A stretch of 64,000 bases of DNA, from assembly GCF_002964605.1 (NCBI RefSeq), contig NZ_PQDH01000003.1:1-64000 (forward strand), read 5' to 3'. Numbering within the stretch: the first letter of the stretch is position 1; each line of letters opens with the position of its first letter. Below the pieces are notes generated by a model. The model saw only the letters and a program-made list of their open reading frames with translations. It was not told where the DNA came from and ran no database searches. The position numbers and the translations under genes are program-made. The DNA is from Vallitalea okinawensis (GTDB lineage Bacteria > Bacillota > Clostridia > Lachnospirales > PQDH01). This document shows, one piece after another, positions 17,081 through 26,642 of this stretch.

Positions 17081-18118
17081 TCAGTTATTCATTAAGAACT
17101 CCTCTATATTATCGAATTCTTGTATAACAACACCATGTTCTTTAATGATAGACACTATATAGTGCTCTATTTCTTTAGCACGTTTTCGTAAAGCACTTAA
17201 ATCTGAAATATCAAATGTACCAATAAGATCCATTTTTTTCATACCAAATTCCTCTTCTAGGTAATCAAATTCCTGCTGAAAATTATAGGCCCAGGCGAAG
17301 CTGTTGAAAACATCCTTTTGATCACAATAGTAGTAGATTCTTCTAAATGTATAGGTTCCTTCTTCATACCAGTCAGCTAAGTCTTCAAAGTTATATTCTA
17401 CAGTTTGTTTTTCCTTCTTTGGAGATCTTTGACTGAAAAAATCACGAGTTACTTTAATCATTTGATAACAAAGATTTTTAGTTTCTTCTAATGTAACTGC
17501 TGATACAATTCGTTGATATAATGAAGTGAAATCTTTTGGTGTATGCTGCAAATTATTAAGAATTGTAAGCTGATCTTCTGGACCTCTTCTAAAATAAGTC
17601 CCATTAAATGTGGCAATTGCCTGTGCTAAATAGCCTGCTAAATAGCCGCTAGCTTTCCTTACTTTGCTTAGAGATGAGTCAAATAGCATGTTTTTATATA
17701 AATCCATTGCAATATTAATTTTCTCAAGTCCCTTTACATATGTAAACTCAGGATTAGTAAGGTTTTCAGCTAATTTTTTTTGAAGATTGATAAATCGTTG
17801 CTTATCTTCTTCACTACGAGCGTACAAGATCACACCATCAGCGAGACACGTTGTAAGCGTTTCATTAATATTGGCTAATCCTTCTACTCTCTCCCATGAC
17901 ATTGGGAATAAATCATAACCAATTTCATTAATAATAAATGTTTGTGATAAATTATAACCGTGGTCTGTTTCAGGTATGAAGAAATTAAATGCCACTTCAT
18001 CACCATCAGGCTTAATCTTCCAATGCTTATGCCCAATGAGTAAGCTTACGTCTTCTAGGTACTCAGTCTTAATTTTATTAACTGCCCAGTCGTTTAATTC
18101 TTTACTAATATATTTCAT
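17081..18118 (-). CDS. Nucleotidyltransferase/HEPN-like protein, putative
   Basis: Not firmly recognised. The 345 residues start with about 120 that resemble a degraded nucleotidyltransferase (GHKHWKIKPDGDEVAFNF, and ADGVILYARSEEDKQRF, the phrase that follows the palm domain in many such enzymes). Then comes a long helical region with KINIAMDLYKNMLF and GYLAGYLAQAIATFNGTYFRRG, like HEPN or kanamycin-nucleotidyltransferase C-terminal domains. A clear GS-x-D-x-D active site is missing, so catalysis is doubtful. AGGAGG precedes the ATG. It may work with the small DNA-binding protein encoded behind it. Confidence 0.5.
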   Translation of the reverse strand: MKYISKELNDWAVNKIKTEYLEDVSLLIGHKHWKIKPDGDEVAFNFFIPETDHGYNLSQTFIINEIGYDLFPMSWERVEGLANINETLTTCLADGVILYARSEEDKQRFINLQKKLAENLTNPEFTYVKGLEKINIAMDLYKNMLFDSSLSKVRKASGYLAGYLAQAIATFNGTYFRRGPEDQLTILNNLQHTPKDFTSLYQRIVSAVTLEETKNLCYQMIKVTRDFFSQRSPKKEKQTVEYNFEDLADWYEEGTYTFRRIYYYCDQKDVFNSFAWAYNFQQEFDYLEEEFGMKKMDLIGTFDISDLSALRKRAKEIEHYIVSIIKEHGVVIQEFDNIEEFLMNN

Positions 18119-18436
18119 TTAATCGCCTCCTAATATTAAACGAAGCTATAGCTGTTTGCTTTATGGTTATATTATATCAAATCTATAGTTTATCTTCTAT
18201 ACCATGAATTATTGTAAAAATTCTATACCTAAAATAGGTTCTCATTCTAGTACAAAAGTGACTAAAGCAGCTCTATGAATTGAAATATATACCATGTGTG
18301 CTAATATCATATTACAGTGAATACAATTAAGAGAAACCGTATCATAGATTTTCTTTTCTGATCAAGATAGTTAGCAGGTGTGAATTATCTCTATTTGAAT
18401 TAGAAAGTATACCAAAATAAAGAAGAGGTGTTAGAT
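18119..18436. other. Intergenic region between divergent genes
   Basis: A very AT-rich 318-bp stretch holding the upstream regions of the minus-strand 345-codon gene and the plus-strand 404-codon gene. I see no ORF, strong hairpin or clear consensus promoter in it. Confidence 0.5.
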
Positions 18437-19651
18437 TTGAGAAAGCTTAGAATAGCCTTATTGCTTACTATGCTGACAATCGTATTCCTTATATTACTAC
18501 TAAATAATACTAAGGATAATAAGCAAAATTACGAACATCATAAAGCTAATCAGATTGAGCTCAGTCAAGTCGATATTCCAATCACTATAAACTATTCGAA
18601 TCGTTTATTTTTAGATGATGTACACCAAACAGATATAGAGGTAATAAGCAATAATGATGAGATAGCATTTTACACTATTTCCGCTGAAAAAGGTTACTTG
18701 TCTAGCAGTAATAAGAAGTATTTAAAAAAAATAAAGGCAAGTATGAATACAGACGATTATATATCGTATTCTCTATTTAAAGATAAAGCTAGCTTTATAC
18801 CATTTGAGATTGATACAATTCAGCTTAATTTTTACAATGCACATCATGAACTTATGAATTCAAATACAATTATCGTTAGTCCACTAAATGATAATTCAAA
18901 TATTTATTTAGCTTTGGAGCTTACAAGTGAGTCTATTGAAGACTTGATACCCATTTTTGATGAAAATGCTAAAGAAATACTAGAAAAAGAATATAGAATA
19001 ACTAATATAGATAGAGAGTTAGTCTACATAAAAAATAGTACTTTGTATCTAAACTTTTATTTTAATACTCAAGTGAGTAGGAATGAGATATTAGCTATTC
19101 GTAGTTTAGTATTATCAAAATATATTATTGAACCGAATGTACTAACTCATATGTTGCCTTATGGAAATGCATTTGCTTGTGGAATAGATTTGCAAAACAT
19201 TGACTTAAAAATTTATATTGATGATAGTATGATAGTACAAGAAAATTTTATAGACATAGAGAGATCGTTGACAATAGATTATTTTGAAGATTTGGATGTG
19301 GAATTAGATCAAAGAGCTATCGAGAATGATGAATTAACGATTTTTTCTCAAAGAATTAAGCATGACTTTCAAGCTATTAAAAAAGTAGATTTTTCAGTAC
19401 CATATAAAGGGAATGTATTGTGTATTAAAATAAGATCTAAGGGAAAATTAACAAACGAAAAAATAGATTTAATTAAAGAACTAATTGAACAAGATTTAGC
19501 TAGAAAAGTTGATTTTCTTGGTATAGTACTTCAACTCTATGATGATGACATATACTTAGAAGAAGGATTACATAATAATAATTCTAATAGATACTGGTTT
19601 GACGACTATTGGGGTAACCATCAGTTTTTTGATTATAACATTAATCAATAG
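18437..19651 (+). CDS. Membrane-anchored exported protein, unknown function
   Basis: Not recognised. The 404 residues begin MRKLRIALLLTMLTIVFLI, an anchor of about 18 residues, followed by a highly acidic and Asn/Ile-rich extracellular part without cysteine clusters or catalytic motifs. The C-terminal 15 residues are aromatic (YWFDDYWGNHQFFDY). I start at TTG 18437 because AGAGGTG lies 6 nt before it; an upstream GTG overlaps that site. The gene is a lone plus-strand gene among minus-strand neighbours and ends at a good terminator. Confidence 0.7.
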   Translation: MRKLRIALLLTMLTIVFLILLLNNTKDNKQNYEHHKANQIELSQVDIPITINYSNRLFLDDVHQTDIEVISNNDEIAFYTISAEKGYLSSSNKKYLKKIKASMNTDDYISYSLFKDKASFIPFEIDTIQLNFYNAHHELMNSNTIIVSPLNDNSNIYLALELTSESIEDLIPIFDENAKEILEKEYRITNIDRELVYIKNSTLYLNFYFNTQVSRNEILAIRSLVLSKYIIEPNVLTHMLPYGNAFACGIDLQNIDLKIYIDDSMIVQENFIDIERSLTIDYFEDLDVELDQRAIENDELTIFSQRIKHDFQAIKKVDFSVPYKGNVLCIKIRSKGKLTNEKIDLIKELIEQDLARKVDFLGIVLQLYDDDIYLEEGLHNNNSNRYWFDDYWGNHQFFDYNINQ

Positions 19652-19661
19652 AAATTCAATT

Positions 19662-19703
19662 AACCTTCGAGTAAAATAAAACCTTTTGACTCGAAGGTTT
19701 TTA
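19662..19703 (+). terminator. Terminator of the 18437-19651 gene
   Basis: Arms AACCTTCGAGT (19662-19672) and ACTCGAAGGTT (19689-19699) are exact complements, followed by TTTTAG, 11 bp after the stop. Confidence 0.85.
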
Positions 19704-19735
19704 GTTATTATAAAATTGAAGCCTTTAGTCTAAGT

Positions 19736-20257
19736 CTAGACAACACATACTTTATATTGTAATACCGTTTTTCCTGTTTCATCATCAATAAATGACTTTT
19801 TATACTCACCATTAAATTTATTAATAATGCGTAAAGAACCTATGTTATCTTCATTACAAGTTACGAGAACTTCTTCTAAACCAAGTTTTTTTGCTTCTTT
19901 TAATCCTAATTCAAGTAATCGACTACCATAACCTCTTTTTCGCTTAGAAGACTTAATCTCATAGCCAATATGACCTATCATTTGCAAATAATCGTTATCA
20001 ACACGATGACGTATTCTAATTACTCCCACTACTTCATCTCTATCAATCAGCCAAAAACTACTACAAGGAACCCAATCCTCAGGAATATTGATACCTTTAC
20101 TGAAATTGATTAGATCTGTAACAAACTCTTTAAAATCCTTTTCTGCTTTAGTATATAGTTCATATGATTCATATCCTGTTTTCTTTACATCTTCAACAAA
20201 GTCAAGAAATGAGTCTTTAAATAGAATGCTTGGTTCAACTAACCTCACGTTTTGCAT
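19736..20257 (-). CDS. GNAT-family N-acetyltransferase
   Basis: A 173-residue acetyltransferase. The core motif is HIGYEIKSSKRKRGYGSRLLELGLKEAKKLG (acetyl-CoA loop RKRGYGS) and the later VTCNEDNIGSLRIINKFNGEY. The N-terminal half carries SSFWLIDRDEVVGVIRIRHR, the substrate-side strands. GGAGGG precedes the ATG. Acceptor unknown. Confidence 0.88.
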   Translation of the reverse strand: MQNVRLVEPSILFKDSFLDFVEDVKKTGYESYELYTKAEKDFKEFVTDLINFSKGINIPEDWVPCSSFWLIDRDEVVGVIRIRHRVDNDYLQMIGHIGYEIKSSKRKRGYGSRLLELGLKEAKKLGLEEVLVTCNEDNIGSLRIINKFNGEYKKSFIDDETGKTVLQYKVCVV

Positions 20258-20320
20258 ATATTCCCTCCGTTTATCAGTAAATAAATTATTTTTTTATCAT
20301 AGTTAAAACTCCCATATATT

Positions 20321-20458
20321 TCACACAATATTATTGATATAATTTATTGCATCAATAATATCGTCATTACTATCGATATCCTTTACTATTATCTTCTCTT
20401 CAAAATCAATAAGGATATTATTAAAGATATGGCGAAAATCCAGTTCGCCCTGGTCAAG
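20321..20458 (-). pseudogene. C-terminal fragment of an unidentified gene
   Basis: A 45-codon open frame with clear coding character (LDFRHIFNNILIDFEEK, then DDIIDAINYINNIV before TGA) has no start codon and is cut off upstream by an in-frame TAG. It looks like the last part of a lost gene, left between the GNAT and hydrolase genes. Family not recognised. Confidence 0.4.
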
Positions 20459-20479
20459 CTATAAATGCCTTATGTAATT

Positions 20480-21469
20480 CTATCTGCTTCTTATTTCAAG
20501 GATCATCTCTTTTATCACCTTTTCAATTTCATCAGAACTGTTATGTAAGATAGATATATGATCTGTGTTATCAAGAATAACCAATTGGCTATTGGAAGAT
20601 AGCTCAAGTAAACTATTTTGCGATGTTTCCCAACCAGGTAATTCATCCATTGATTTATCAGCTGCTAATAATACTAATGGTATATCTCCTAGTTCTATAG
20701 TTCCATACATCTGTTCAGCAGATGAAGTTACTGAATAACCTTCTTGTAATACCATATCATTTAAAATATTTTTGTACATCATAGCTTTATCAATAGCTTT
20801 TATTTCATCCTCCATACTATTAAATCTATTGTTTAGCATTGGGATTAATTCAAATTCTTGAACTACTCTTAAGATGCCCATCTGATTTAATACTTTTATT
20901 GCTTTGACACCAAAATTAGATATAGAAGCCTCTGGATAATATAAATGTTTATATGGACTTGTACCATCAACTAAAACTATACCCAATACCTCATTTGGAT
21001 ATTTATGTGCATAAAGTAATACTTCCATAGCACCCATAGAATGAGCAACAAATAGGTAGGGCGAATTCTCCTCTGATTCATCTAATAAACGCTTTAGATC
21101 TTCTACAATTTGTTCAGTATTTCTTGGTGTAGTGGCAGCTTCACTCCAACCATAACCTGGTCGTTCGTAAACACTGGTCCTAGTCAAAGTAGAAATATTT
21201 GCTTGAATACTTGAGAACTCTGTATAGGCTGAGGGGGTGCCACTACCACAGGTCATAACAACAGTAGGTGATTGATTAATATCTCCCGAACTATGGATAT
21301 GCATCAAGTGATCATCAATTTCAATTAACTCACCTGGAGGATCAAATTTATTCTCCTCTATTTTCATTAGTATTTGATTAATTGTAGCAATAACTAAAAA
21401 TACAATGATTATAGCAATAATAATGTAATTGAGTTTCTTACTTCTGCGGTTTATAACTATTCCATTCAT
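20480..21469 (-). CDS. Membrane-anchored alpha/beta hydrolase (second copy)
   Basis: The 329-residue protein repeats the plan of 9321-10331: N-terminal membrane segment (about 14-30), then ERPGYGWSEAATTPRNTEQIV, the nucleophile elbow VAHSMGAMEVLLYAHKYP (Ser in HSMG), VDGTSPYKH, and a C-terminal DNTDHISI with the catalytic histidine. The first elbow residue is Ala instead of the usual Gly. AAGGAG precedes the ATG. Substrate unknown. Confidence 0.85.
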   Translation of the reverse strand: MNGIVINRRSKKLNYIIIAIIIVFLVIATINQILMKIEENKFDPPGELIEIDDHLMHIHSSGDINQSPTVVMTCGSGTPSAYTEFSSIQANISTLTRTSVYERPGYGWSEAATTPRNTEQIVEDLKRLLDESEENSPYLFVAHSMGAMEVLLYAHKYPNEVLGIVLVDGTSPYKHLYYPEASISNFGVKAIKVLNQMGILRVVQEFELIPMLNNRFNSMEDEIKAIDKAMMYKNILNDMVLQEGYSVTSSAEQMYGTIELGDIPLVLLAADKSMDELPGWETSQNSLLELSSNSQLVILDNTDHISILHNSSDEIEKVIKEMILEIRSR

Positions 21470-21497
21470 GATTTCTCCTTAGAAATATTTTTAATTA

Positions 21498-22625
21498 TTA
21501 ATTTTGCTCTTCAATTAATAATTCATTAACTGTATTAATGAATGTTCTCACATCTTCAAAGTCAGAAATACACATTTTGAAATCCATAATCCCATGGCAT
21601 GACAATTTCTTTTTACCTTTATATTCATATGGCGTTTTAACTATACATTTACAGCAAGCGATGCAATCTCTCAAATTTTGAAACATTCTTTCTGCAAATT
21701 CAGGGGAAGTTTTATCGAGTTTATTTAATGTAGCTTCCATCATATCTTTTTTTCTATGCCATAATTCAGGCTTACTGTTGGTAATAATATACCAGCTTAA
21801 AGAATGATACATAATATCATTACTTGGATATAAGGCATATGAAAACCCGTAATCTGAAGCTAAATAAGTAATTTTATTGCCATGTTTAGCTATCTGTCGT
21901 TTGAATTTTAAAGGCTTTAATGAACGTAAGAAAGCATCCGTCTTAACTATTTCATTACCTAATTCTCTTGGTAATAGTGAAATACAAGATTCAAATTTGG
22001 GTTTCTCCCCTAGCTCCACTGCTTCATTTCTTGTTAGTGGCAGCGGTAAGTTATCATTAGTGTGAATTATTCCTGCAGTTTTATCATATTCAGTAATACT
22101 TAAAGATTTTAGAACAAGATTTGATCGTTTATCGCATGCTAACTTTAGCGAAAAACCTTTTTCATTTTCTTCTTTTAATAATTTAGACTTCATATATTTT
22201 TCTTTTTCAGAATAGAAGCGCTCTTCACCATTAATCAGTATTTGCATAGCTTTAAGATCATATATTACTGATATATTGACAAATTCGTTGATAGGGATTT
22301 GATTATGAAAAAATCTTGGTTTATAATTGGGTTGAACAATATCATCAATACGCCTGTTATCCGACCAAGGTGTTCCAAAATTTAGATGACCCTTTCCAAA
22401 AAACAAGTAAAATCCTGGGGAATCAATTTTTAGCCTTAAGTCAATACGCAAAGGCAGTTTATAAGTATTACTGAGGTATAAATAAGACTTTACATCCAGA
22501 TTATCTGTTCGAAAGTTTGTAGCCAGTCTTTCAGTTGTTGTCAAATGAAGTGTATCATCTTTGATTTCTTTTACGATATGACCCTTTGAGAGAATCGAAT
22601 CAAAATCTATGTTATATTTTTTCAC
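21498..22625 (-). CDS. Unknown protein with lectin-like domain and C-terminal Cys cluster
   Basis: Not recognised. The first ~190 of 375 residues are strand-rich with LRIDLRLKIDSPGFYLFFGKGHLNFGTPW and INEFVNISVIYDLKAMQILINGE, a pattern like concanavalin-type beta-sandwiches. The second half is helical and includes CIACCKCIVK and a later LSCHGIMDFKMC, five to six cysteines that could bind metal. No signal peptide is visible. It starts with GTG after AAGGAG and lies 28 bp upstream of the hydrolase gene, so the two may be cotranscribed. Confidence 0.6.
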   Translation of the reverse strand: MKKYNIDFDSILSKGHIVKEIKDDTLHLTTTERLATNFRTDNLDVKSYLYLSNTYKLPLRIDLRLKIDSPGFYLFFGKGHLNFGTPWSDNRRIDDIVQPNYKPRFFHNQIPINEFVNISVIYDLKAMQILINGEERFYSEKEKYMKSKLLKEENEKGFSLKLACDKRSNLVLKSLSITEYDKTAGIIHTNDNLPLPLTRNEAVELGEKPKFESCISLLPRELGNEIVKTDAFLRSLKPLKFKRQIAKHGNKITYLASDYGFSYALYPSNDIMYHSLSWYIITNSKPELWHRKKDMMEATLNKLDKTSPEFAERMFQNLRDCIACCKCIVKTPYEYKGKKKLSCHGIMDFKMCISDFEDVRTFINTVNELLIEEQN

Positions 22626-22774
22626 TTGTCTAGCTCCTTAAATATTAAATATCTTATATAGTCAAACAACTGTATCAGAAGAAAACATAATGCTGTGTTA
22701 ATATATCAGTTTCATGTCCAAGTAGTGCACTTCTTAAGATTTATTTCAGTAAAATGCCTAGCATTATTCATTAT

Positions 22775-23545
22775 TTATATTTTTATTGCCTGAGTAGCTA
22801 TTGATGAATTAATATATTTATCTAGAACTATTCCTCCAATATCTTCATAAAATCCACCAATTATAAAACCAGCCTTAATCTGCCCTCCGATCTGATCATC
22901 TAATGTATGACCAAAACAAACAGCTTCTCCTTGATCAATTATTAATTCCTTCAACTCTTCTTCAGGTAGACTTGTCAAGTCAGAATATGGTACTTTATGT
23001 CTGACTACTAACTTCCCTTCATTCATATTCTTTAAATCAAATATATATGAGATTGGATTAGCAAATCCTGATATAAGTATTCCTCCATGTCTTAAAACTC
23101 TATATGTTTCTTCCCATACAGGTTGAACATTATCTATAAACGAATTGGACCATGGATGTATAATAAGATCAAAGGACTCATTTTCAAACTTTGATAAGTT
23201 TTTCATATCGCCTTGTACTGTCTTAATTCTAAGTCCATCTCTTTCAGCCACCAGTAAGTCTTGATTCAGTTGATTTTGACTATTATCAAAGACAGTTACA
23301 TTTGCCCCGAGCACAGCCATAATAGGTCCTTGTTGTCCACCACCAGATGCTAAACAGAGAACATCTATTGAGGTCATTATTTTTGGAAACCACTCTTTAG
23401 GAACAGGTTTAGTTGGAGTTACAACTAACTTCCATTCTCCATTTTTTGCTCTCATGATTTCTTCTGTGCTAACTGGTTGCGTCCATATATCTTTATTATC
23501 AACATTTTTATCCCATACTTGTTGGTTTAGTTTAACATAATCCAT
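22775..23545 (-). CDS. Class I SAM-dependent methyltransferase
   Basis: A 256-residue methyltransferase. Motif I is VLCLASGGGQQGPIMAVLGA, motif II ends in VTVFDNSQNQL (acidic residue binding the ribose), the post-motif segment is VQGDMKNLSKF, and motif IV is FDLIIHPWSNSFI. This matches the YcgJ/Methyltransf_11 group. Methyl acceptor unknown. The gene is monocistronic with a modest ribosome site. Confidence 0.88.
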   Translation of the reverse strand: MDYVKLNQQVWDKNVDNKDIWTQPVSTEEIMRAKNGEWKLVVTPTKPVPKEWFPKIMTSIDVLCLASGGGQQGPIMAVLGANVTVFDNSQNQLNQDLLVAERDGLRIKTVQGDMKNLSKFENESFDLIIHPWSNSFIDNVQPVWEETYRVLRHGGILISGFANPISYIFDLKNMNEGKLVVRHKVPYSDLTSLPEEELKELIIDQGEAVCFGHTLDDQIGGQIKAGFIIGGFYEDIGGIVLDKYINSSIATQAIKI

Positions 23546-23686
23546 TTATTTACCTTCTTTCTTCGCTTTTATCCAATGCATATACTGAATCCAAGTCGAT
23601 TTATTTTTTGTACTATTCTTCTACCGAACCTAGAAAATTTTTATTTCAAGAACCTTACTTTATGGTGTTGTTGACTCTTGATAACA

Positions 23687-24235
23687 CTACTCGATTATTT
23701 CAATATTATTTTCATTAATCAATATAGCTTGATTATCAGTAATATCTATGGTTGGACAACTTGTTGTATCAATTATTCCTATCTTATTACCTAGCTTTCT
23801 ATGTACATTAAGAATGCAATTAATATAATTAAGATTATTATCTAAATTTTGAGCTAAAACAATGCTTCCAGCACTAACTCCTATATAAGTGCCTCCATTA
23901 TCCAAGAAAATATTTAAATCTAGCTTATTTTCATTGAATCTATCTAATAAATACTGTGTATCTCCGCCACACACATATATAGCATTATAATTACATATTT
24001 CGCTATCATCAATTATTCTGTCAAAATCGTAAACATCAATATTTTCTTCTTTAATATCCATATCAATTAACTCTTGCTTACATAATGGAATAACTAGTTT
24101 CTGCTCTTTGGTAATTGCTGCTGTAGGAATAAAAAGTACTCTAATTTTATTCATAGGCATATTGATTAGTTCCTTGAATTTTGAAGCTATTCTCTTATTA
24201 TCAAACCCAGCAGATGTTAGAATGAGCTTACTCAT
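23687..24235 (-). CDS. Peptidase E-like (S51) / class I glutamine amidotransferase-like protein
   Basis: The 182-residue protein has the S51 pattern: KLILTSAGFDN at the N-terminus, LFIPTAA, YVCGGDTQYLLDRF, and the nucleophile elbow YIGVSAGSIVLAQ with the catalytic serine. An NVH segment and TDNQAILINENNIEII follow, as in relatives annotated as dipeptidase E-like. It is shorter than the classic ~230-residue enzyme. Likely a cytoplasmic peptidase or a related hydrolase of small peptides. Confidence 0.8.
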   Translation of the reverse strand: MSKLILTSAGFDNKRIASKFKELINMPMNKIRVLFIPTAAITKEQKLVIPLCKQELIDMDIKEENIDVYDFDRIIDDSEICNYNAIYVCGGDTQYLLDRFNENKLDLNIFLDNGGTYIGVSAGSIVLAQNLDNNLNYINCILNVHRKLGNKIGIIDTTSCPTIDITDNQAILINENNIEIIE

Positions 24236-24302
24236 CTCTTCACTCTCCTTCTTTTATATGTAACCATATCCTGTTTGACCAAGTAATCATTTGATTAATT
24301 TT

Positions 24303-25031
24303 CTAGATTCTTCCCAATCCATTTTGAATAGTCTGATATATTAAGCTTGCCCATGAATTATTGGTTACTTTCAAAGGAATAAACATTGCAAATGCTAACA
24401 TAAGTCCTAAAAATATATCAATGGCACTAAACATGTATGCTCTTCCTTCAATAAATACTCTTATAAAGTAATGTATACTAAAATTATATATAAAGAATAT
24501 TATTGGTGCTATAAAAAAGCACATTTTTCTTTTCATATAAAAAATATCATCTATTTTCTTAATAATTACAACATAATAGATCCCTTCAATAATACCCCAA
24601 GTTAATAAAGTGATTAATATACCAATAATATTAAGTGGAAATACTAAACTTAGAGAATACCTCATTACAGTATGATTTCTCATTGGAAAGTAAAGAAATT
24701 CGCCTGCTTTCACTGATTTTATCAGAATCATAGCTAGTATAAATAATAAACCTATTCCAAGTGATTTAATGAAATTATCTCTTCTTATTCCATATTCTGA
24801 AAAACTTTCTTTTCGAACAAAGATAATTACAAATGCCCCTAATCCTGCAGCAAAAAATTCAATTATACTTAATAGTATTACTGAAATAAAATCAGAATTA
24901 TTATCAATATATCCTCCAAATATTATATATAATGGAAAAGACAAAGGCAAAAATATAAATATTATCCCTAAATCAATTATTTTTTTGATTTTACCTTTAC
25001 TTTCTATAAGCATAGTTTCATTATTTATCAT
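24303..25031 (-). CDS. Multi-pass membrane protein, CPBP-like
   Basis: A 242-residue, very hydrophobic protein with six to eight membrane segments. ILITLLTWGIIEGIYYVVII occupies the place of the CPBP (Abi/CAAX) motif EExxxR, but only one glutamate remains and the arginine is lost. It is thus either an inactive or a divergent relative. I use ATG 25031 (GGGGTGA upstream) rather than the GTG three codons earlier. Function unknown. Confidence 0.6.
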   Translation of the reverse strand: MINNETMLIESKGKIKKIIDLGIIFIFLPLSFPLYIIFGGYIDNNSDFISVILLSIIEFFAAGLGAFVIIFVRKESFSEYGIRRDNFIKSLGIGLLFILAMILIKSVKAGEFLYFPMRNHTVMRYSLSLVFPLNIIGILITLLTWGIIEGIYYVVIIKKIDDIFYMKRKMCFFIAPIIFFIYNFSIHYFIRVFIEGRAYMFSAIDIFLGLMLAFAMFIPLKVTNNSWASLIYQTIQNGLGRI

Positions 25032-25109
25032 AATGATCACCCCATTAAATTTAATCTAGCTTATCTATTATAGGATATATATAAAGTACTCAATTATTCT
25101 ATAGGATAG

Positions 25110-25484
25110 CTATATCATAAAGCACCATCTAACTCCGAACTTATCCATGAAATCCACTAAACAGGTACTATAAAAAGTTGGTGCCATTGGAATTATCGTT
25201 TGACTACCAGTTTTCATTATTTCATATGCTTCCTTTAGTTCATTTTCATTATCGAAAATGACAACCATTTGCAGTGCTGAATCTACAGATAAATCTTTGT
25301 TGCCGCCCCAATCACTTAACATTATTCTTTGCCCATGAATATGCATCTCCGCATGAACTACAAATTTTTTAGGTTCTTTTTCCGGATCATACATAATTGA
25401 GTCTAATTTAGTATGAAATGCTTTCTCATAAATTTCAACGGCTTCACAACAACCTTCATTCAAATATAACTGTGGAACTATCAT
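25110..25484 (-). CDS. VOC/PhnB-like protein
   Basis: A 124-residue single-domain protein of the vicinal-oxygen-chelate superfamily, PhnB-like group: VPQLYLNEGCCEAVEIYEKAF at the start and HAEMHIHGQRIMLSDW in the middle, ending in DKFGVRWCFMI. Such proteins bind metal or small ligands, and some give antibiotic resistance. GGAGGG precedes the ATG. Confidence 0.85.
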   Translation of the reverse strand: MIVPQLYLNEGCCEAVEIYEKAFHTKLDSIMYDPEKEPKKFVVHAEMHIHGQRIMLSDWGGNKDLSVDSALQMVVIFDNENELKEAYEIMKTGSQTIIPMAPTFYSTCLVDFMDKFGVRWCFMI

Positions 25485-25505
25485 AATTATCCCTCCATTA
25501 AATAT

Positions 25506-25538
25506 TCACTATGTAGATTATTAGAATCTACATAGTGA
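25506..25538. terminator. Hairpin between the two-domain GNAT and VOC genes
   Basis: Perfect 14-bp arms TCACTATGTAGATT and AATCTACATAGTGA with a 5-base loop. T-tracts are weak, so it may be a partial terminator or a leader structure of the VOC gene. Confidence 0.5.
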
Positions 25539-25655
25539 GTAATCAGATTAATCGGGTATCCCATAAACTGAGACATAAAGTAGTCACTCAAAAAGCAGTG
25601 ATGTCTTCTATTCACGTTTTGGATTTGCCAAGTTTTTCACCACTCTTTAGAATAC

Positions 25656-26621
25656 CTATACTTTATGTTCTGTAATTCTTTCATCAATTCGTCTCACCAA
25701 ACTATATGTATAAGGTGAAAAATATTTTAACCAAAACCCATTTGCATTTGGATTAATGCTTTCAAAGTCTACACCACATCGCTTATAATTTTCTTTCTTT
25801 AACTTTTCTATCATATATGCTATTAAATTTTTATAGATTCCAGTTCCACGATATTGAGGATAAATATACGCACCACAAATATGCATTGTTTCATGATCAT
25901 CATCTATAAAAGTTTCACCTGATGGTTTAATCTCTAAATATCCAATTACCTTATTTTGAATAGTTGCAGTAAAAAATCTAGAATGTCTGCTAATAGATTT
26001 TTCAATTAATTTCCTACTATTTAAGAGTTGTACTGGTATAAAAATTGGACTACTATTCAAATGTAAGTCTAATTCATTATTAAGATCAATTAGGCTGGGG
26101 ACTTCATCTATACCTATTTCTTTGATCTCTACATTTGGTATTACCTCATATACTATTTTGTCATTATTAATAGATGTAATGGCGTCTACACACCTCATGC
26201 CAAATCCATTTTGAAAGAAAGTATTAATGGCTACTTGATTGTGGGCGTATATTGCTATCCCGTGATTTAGTATATCTTGTTCAACCCAGATTTTAGCCGC
26301 TTTTTGATATAGCATAGCGTAAATATAAGCTCTATTGTCTTTAATTGCTCCATGACCGTGAATCGGAGAAAATATACCTTTTACATTTCCAAAAAAATTG
26401 TCGATCGGTCCATAGCCAGTTAGAAATCCAACTACTTTACTTTTATCTAGTGCAATTACCCCAAGGTTATTAGTAACCATATCTGCTAACAATCTGCAAA
26501 ACAACTCTTTATAATCTTTTTTAGGTAACTCAAGAACTATACTACATTCTTCTTGATATTCAGCTAGAGCAAGATCTGCTATTTCTTCAATATGATTATC
26601 ATTAATTTTATTAAATATCAT
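25656..26621 (-). CDS. Two-domain GNAT acetyltransferase
   Basis: The 321 residues hold two GNAT-like halves. The C-terminal one (about 165-315) is complete: RFFTATIQNKVIGYLEIKPSG, then ICGAYIYPQYRGTGIYKNLIAY with the CoA loop YRGTGI, then RCGVDFESINPNANGFWLKYF. The N-terminal half (VIALDKSKVVGFLTGY, HNQVAINTFFQNGFGMRC) is degenerate and lacks the CoA loop. AAAGGGG precedes the ATG. A minute ORF lies just upstream at 26643-26699. Confidence 0.85.
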   Translation of the reverse strand: MIFNKINDNHIEEIADLALAEYQEECSIVLELPKKDYKELFCRLLADMVTNNLGVIALDKSKVVGFLTGYGPIDNFFGNVKGIFSPIHGHGAIKDNRAYIYAMLYQKAAKIWVEQDILNHGIAIYAHNQVAINTFFQNGFGMRCVDAITSINNDKIVYEVIPNVEIKEIGIDEVPSLIDLNNELDLHLNSSPIFIPVQLLNSRKLIEKSISRHSRFFTATIQNKVIGYLEIKPSGETFIDDDHETMHICGAYIYPQYRGTGIYKNLIAYMIEKLKKENYKRCGVDFESINPNANGFWLKYFSPYTYSLVRRIDERITEHKV

Positions 26622-26642
26622 TATCAGTTTCCCCTTTTCAAA

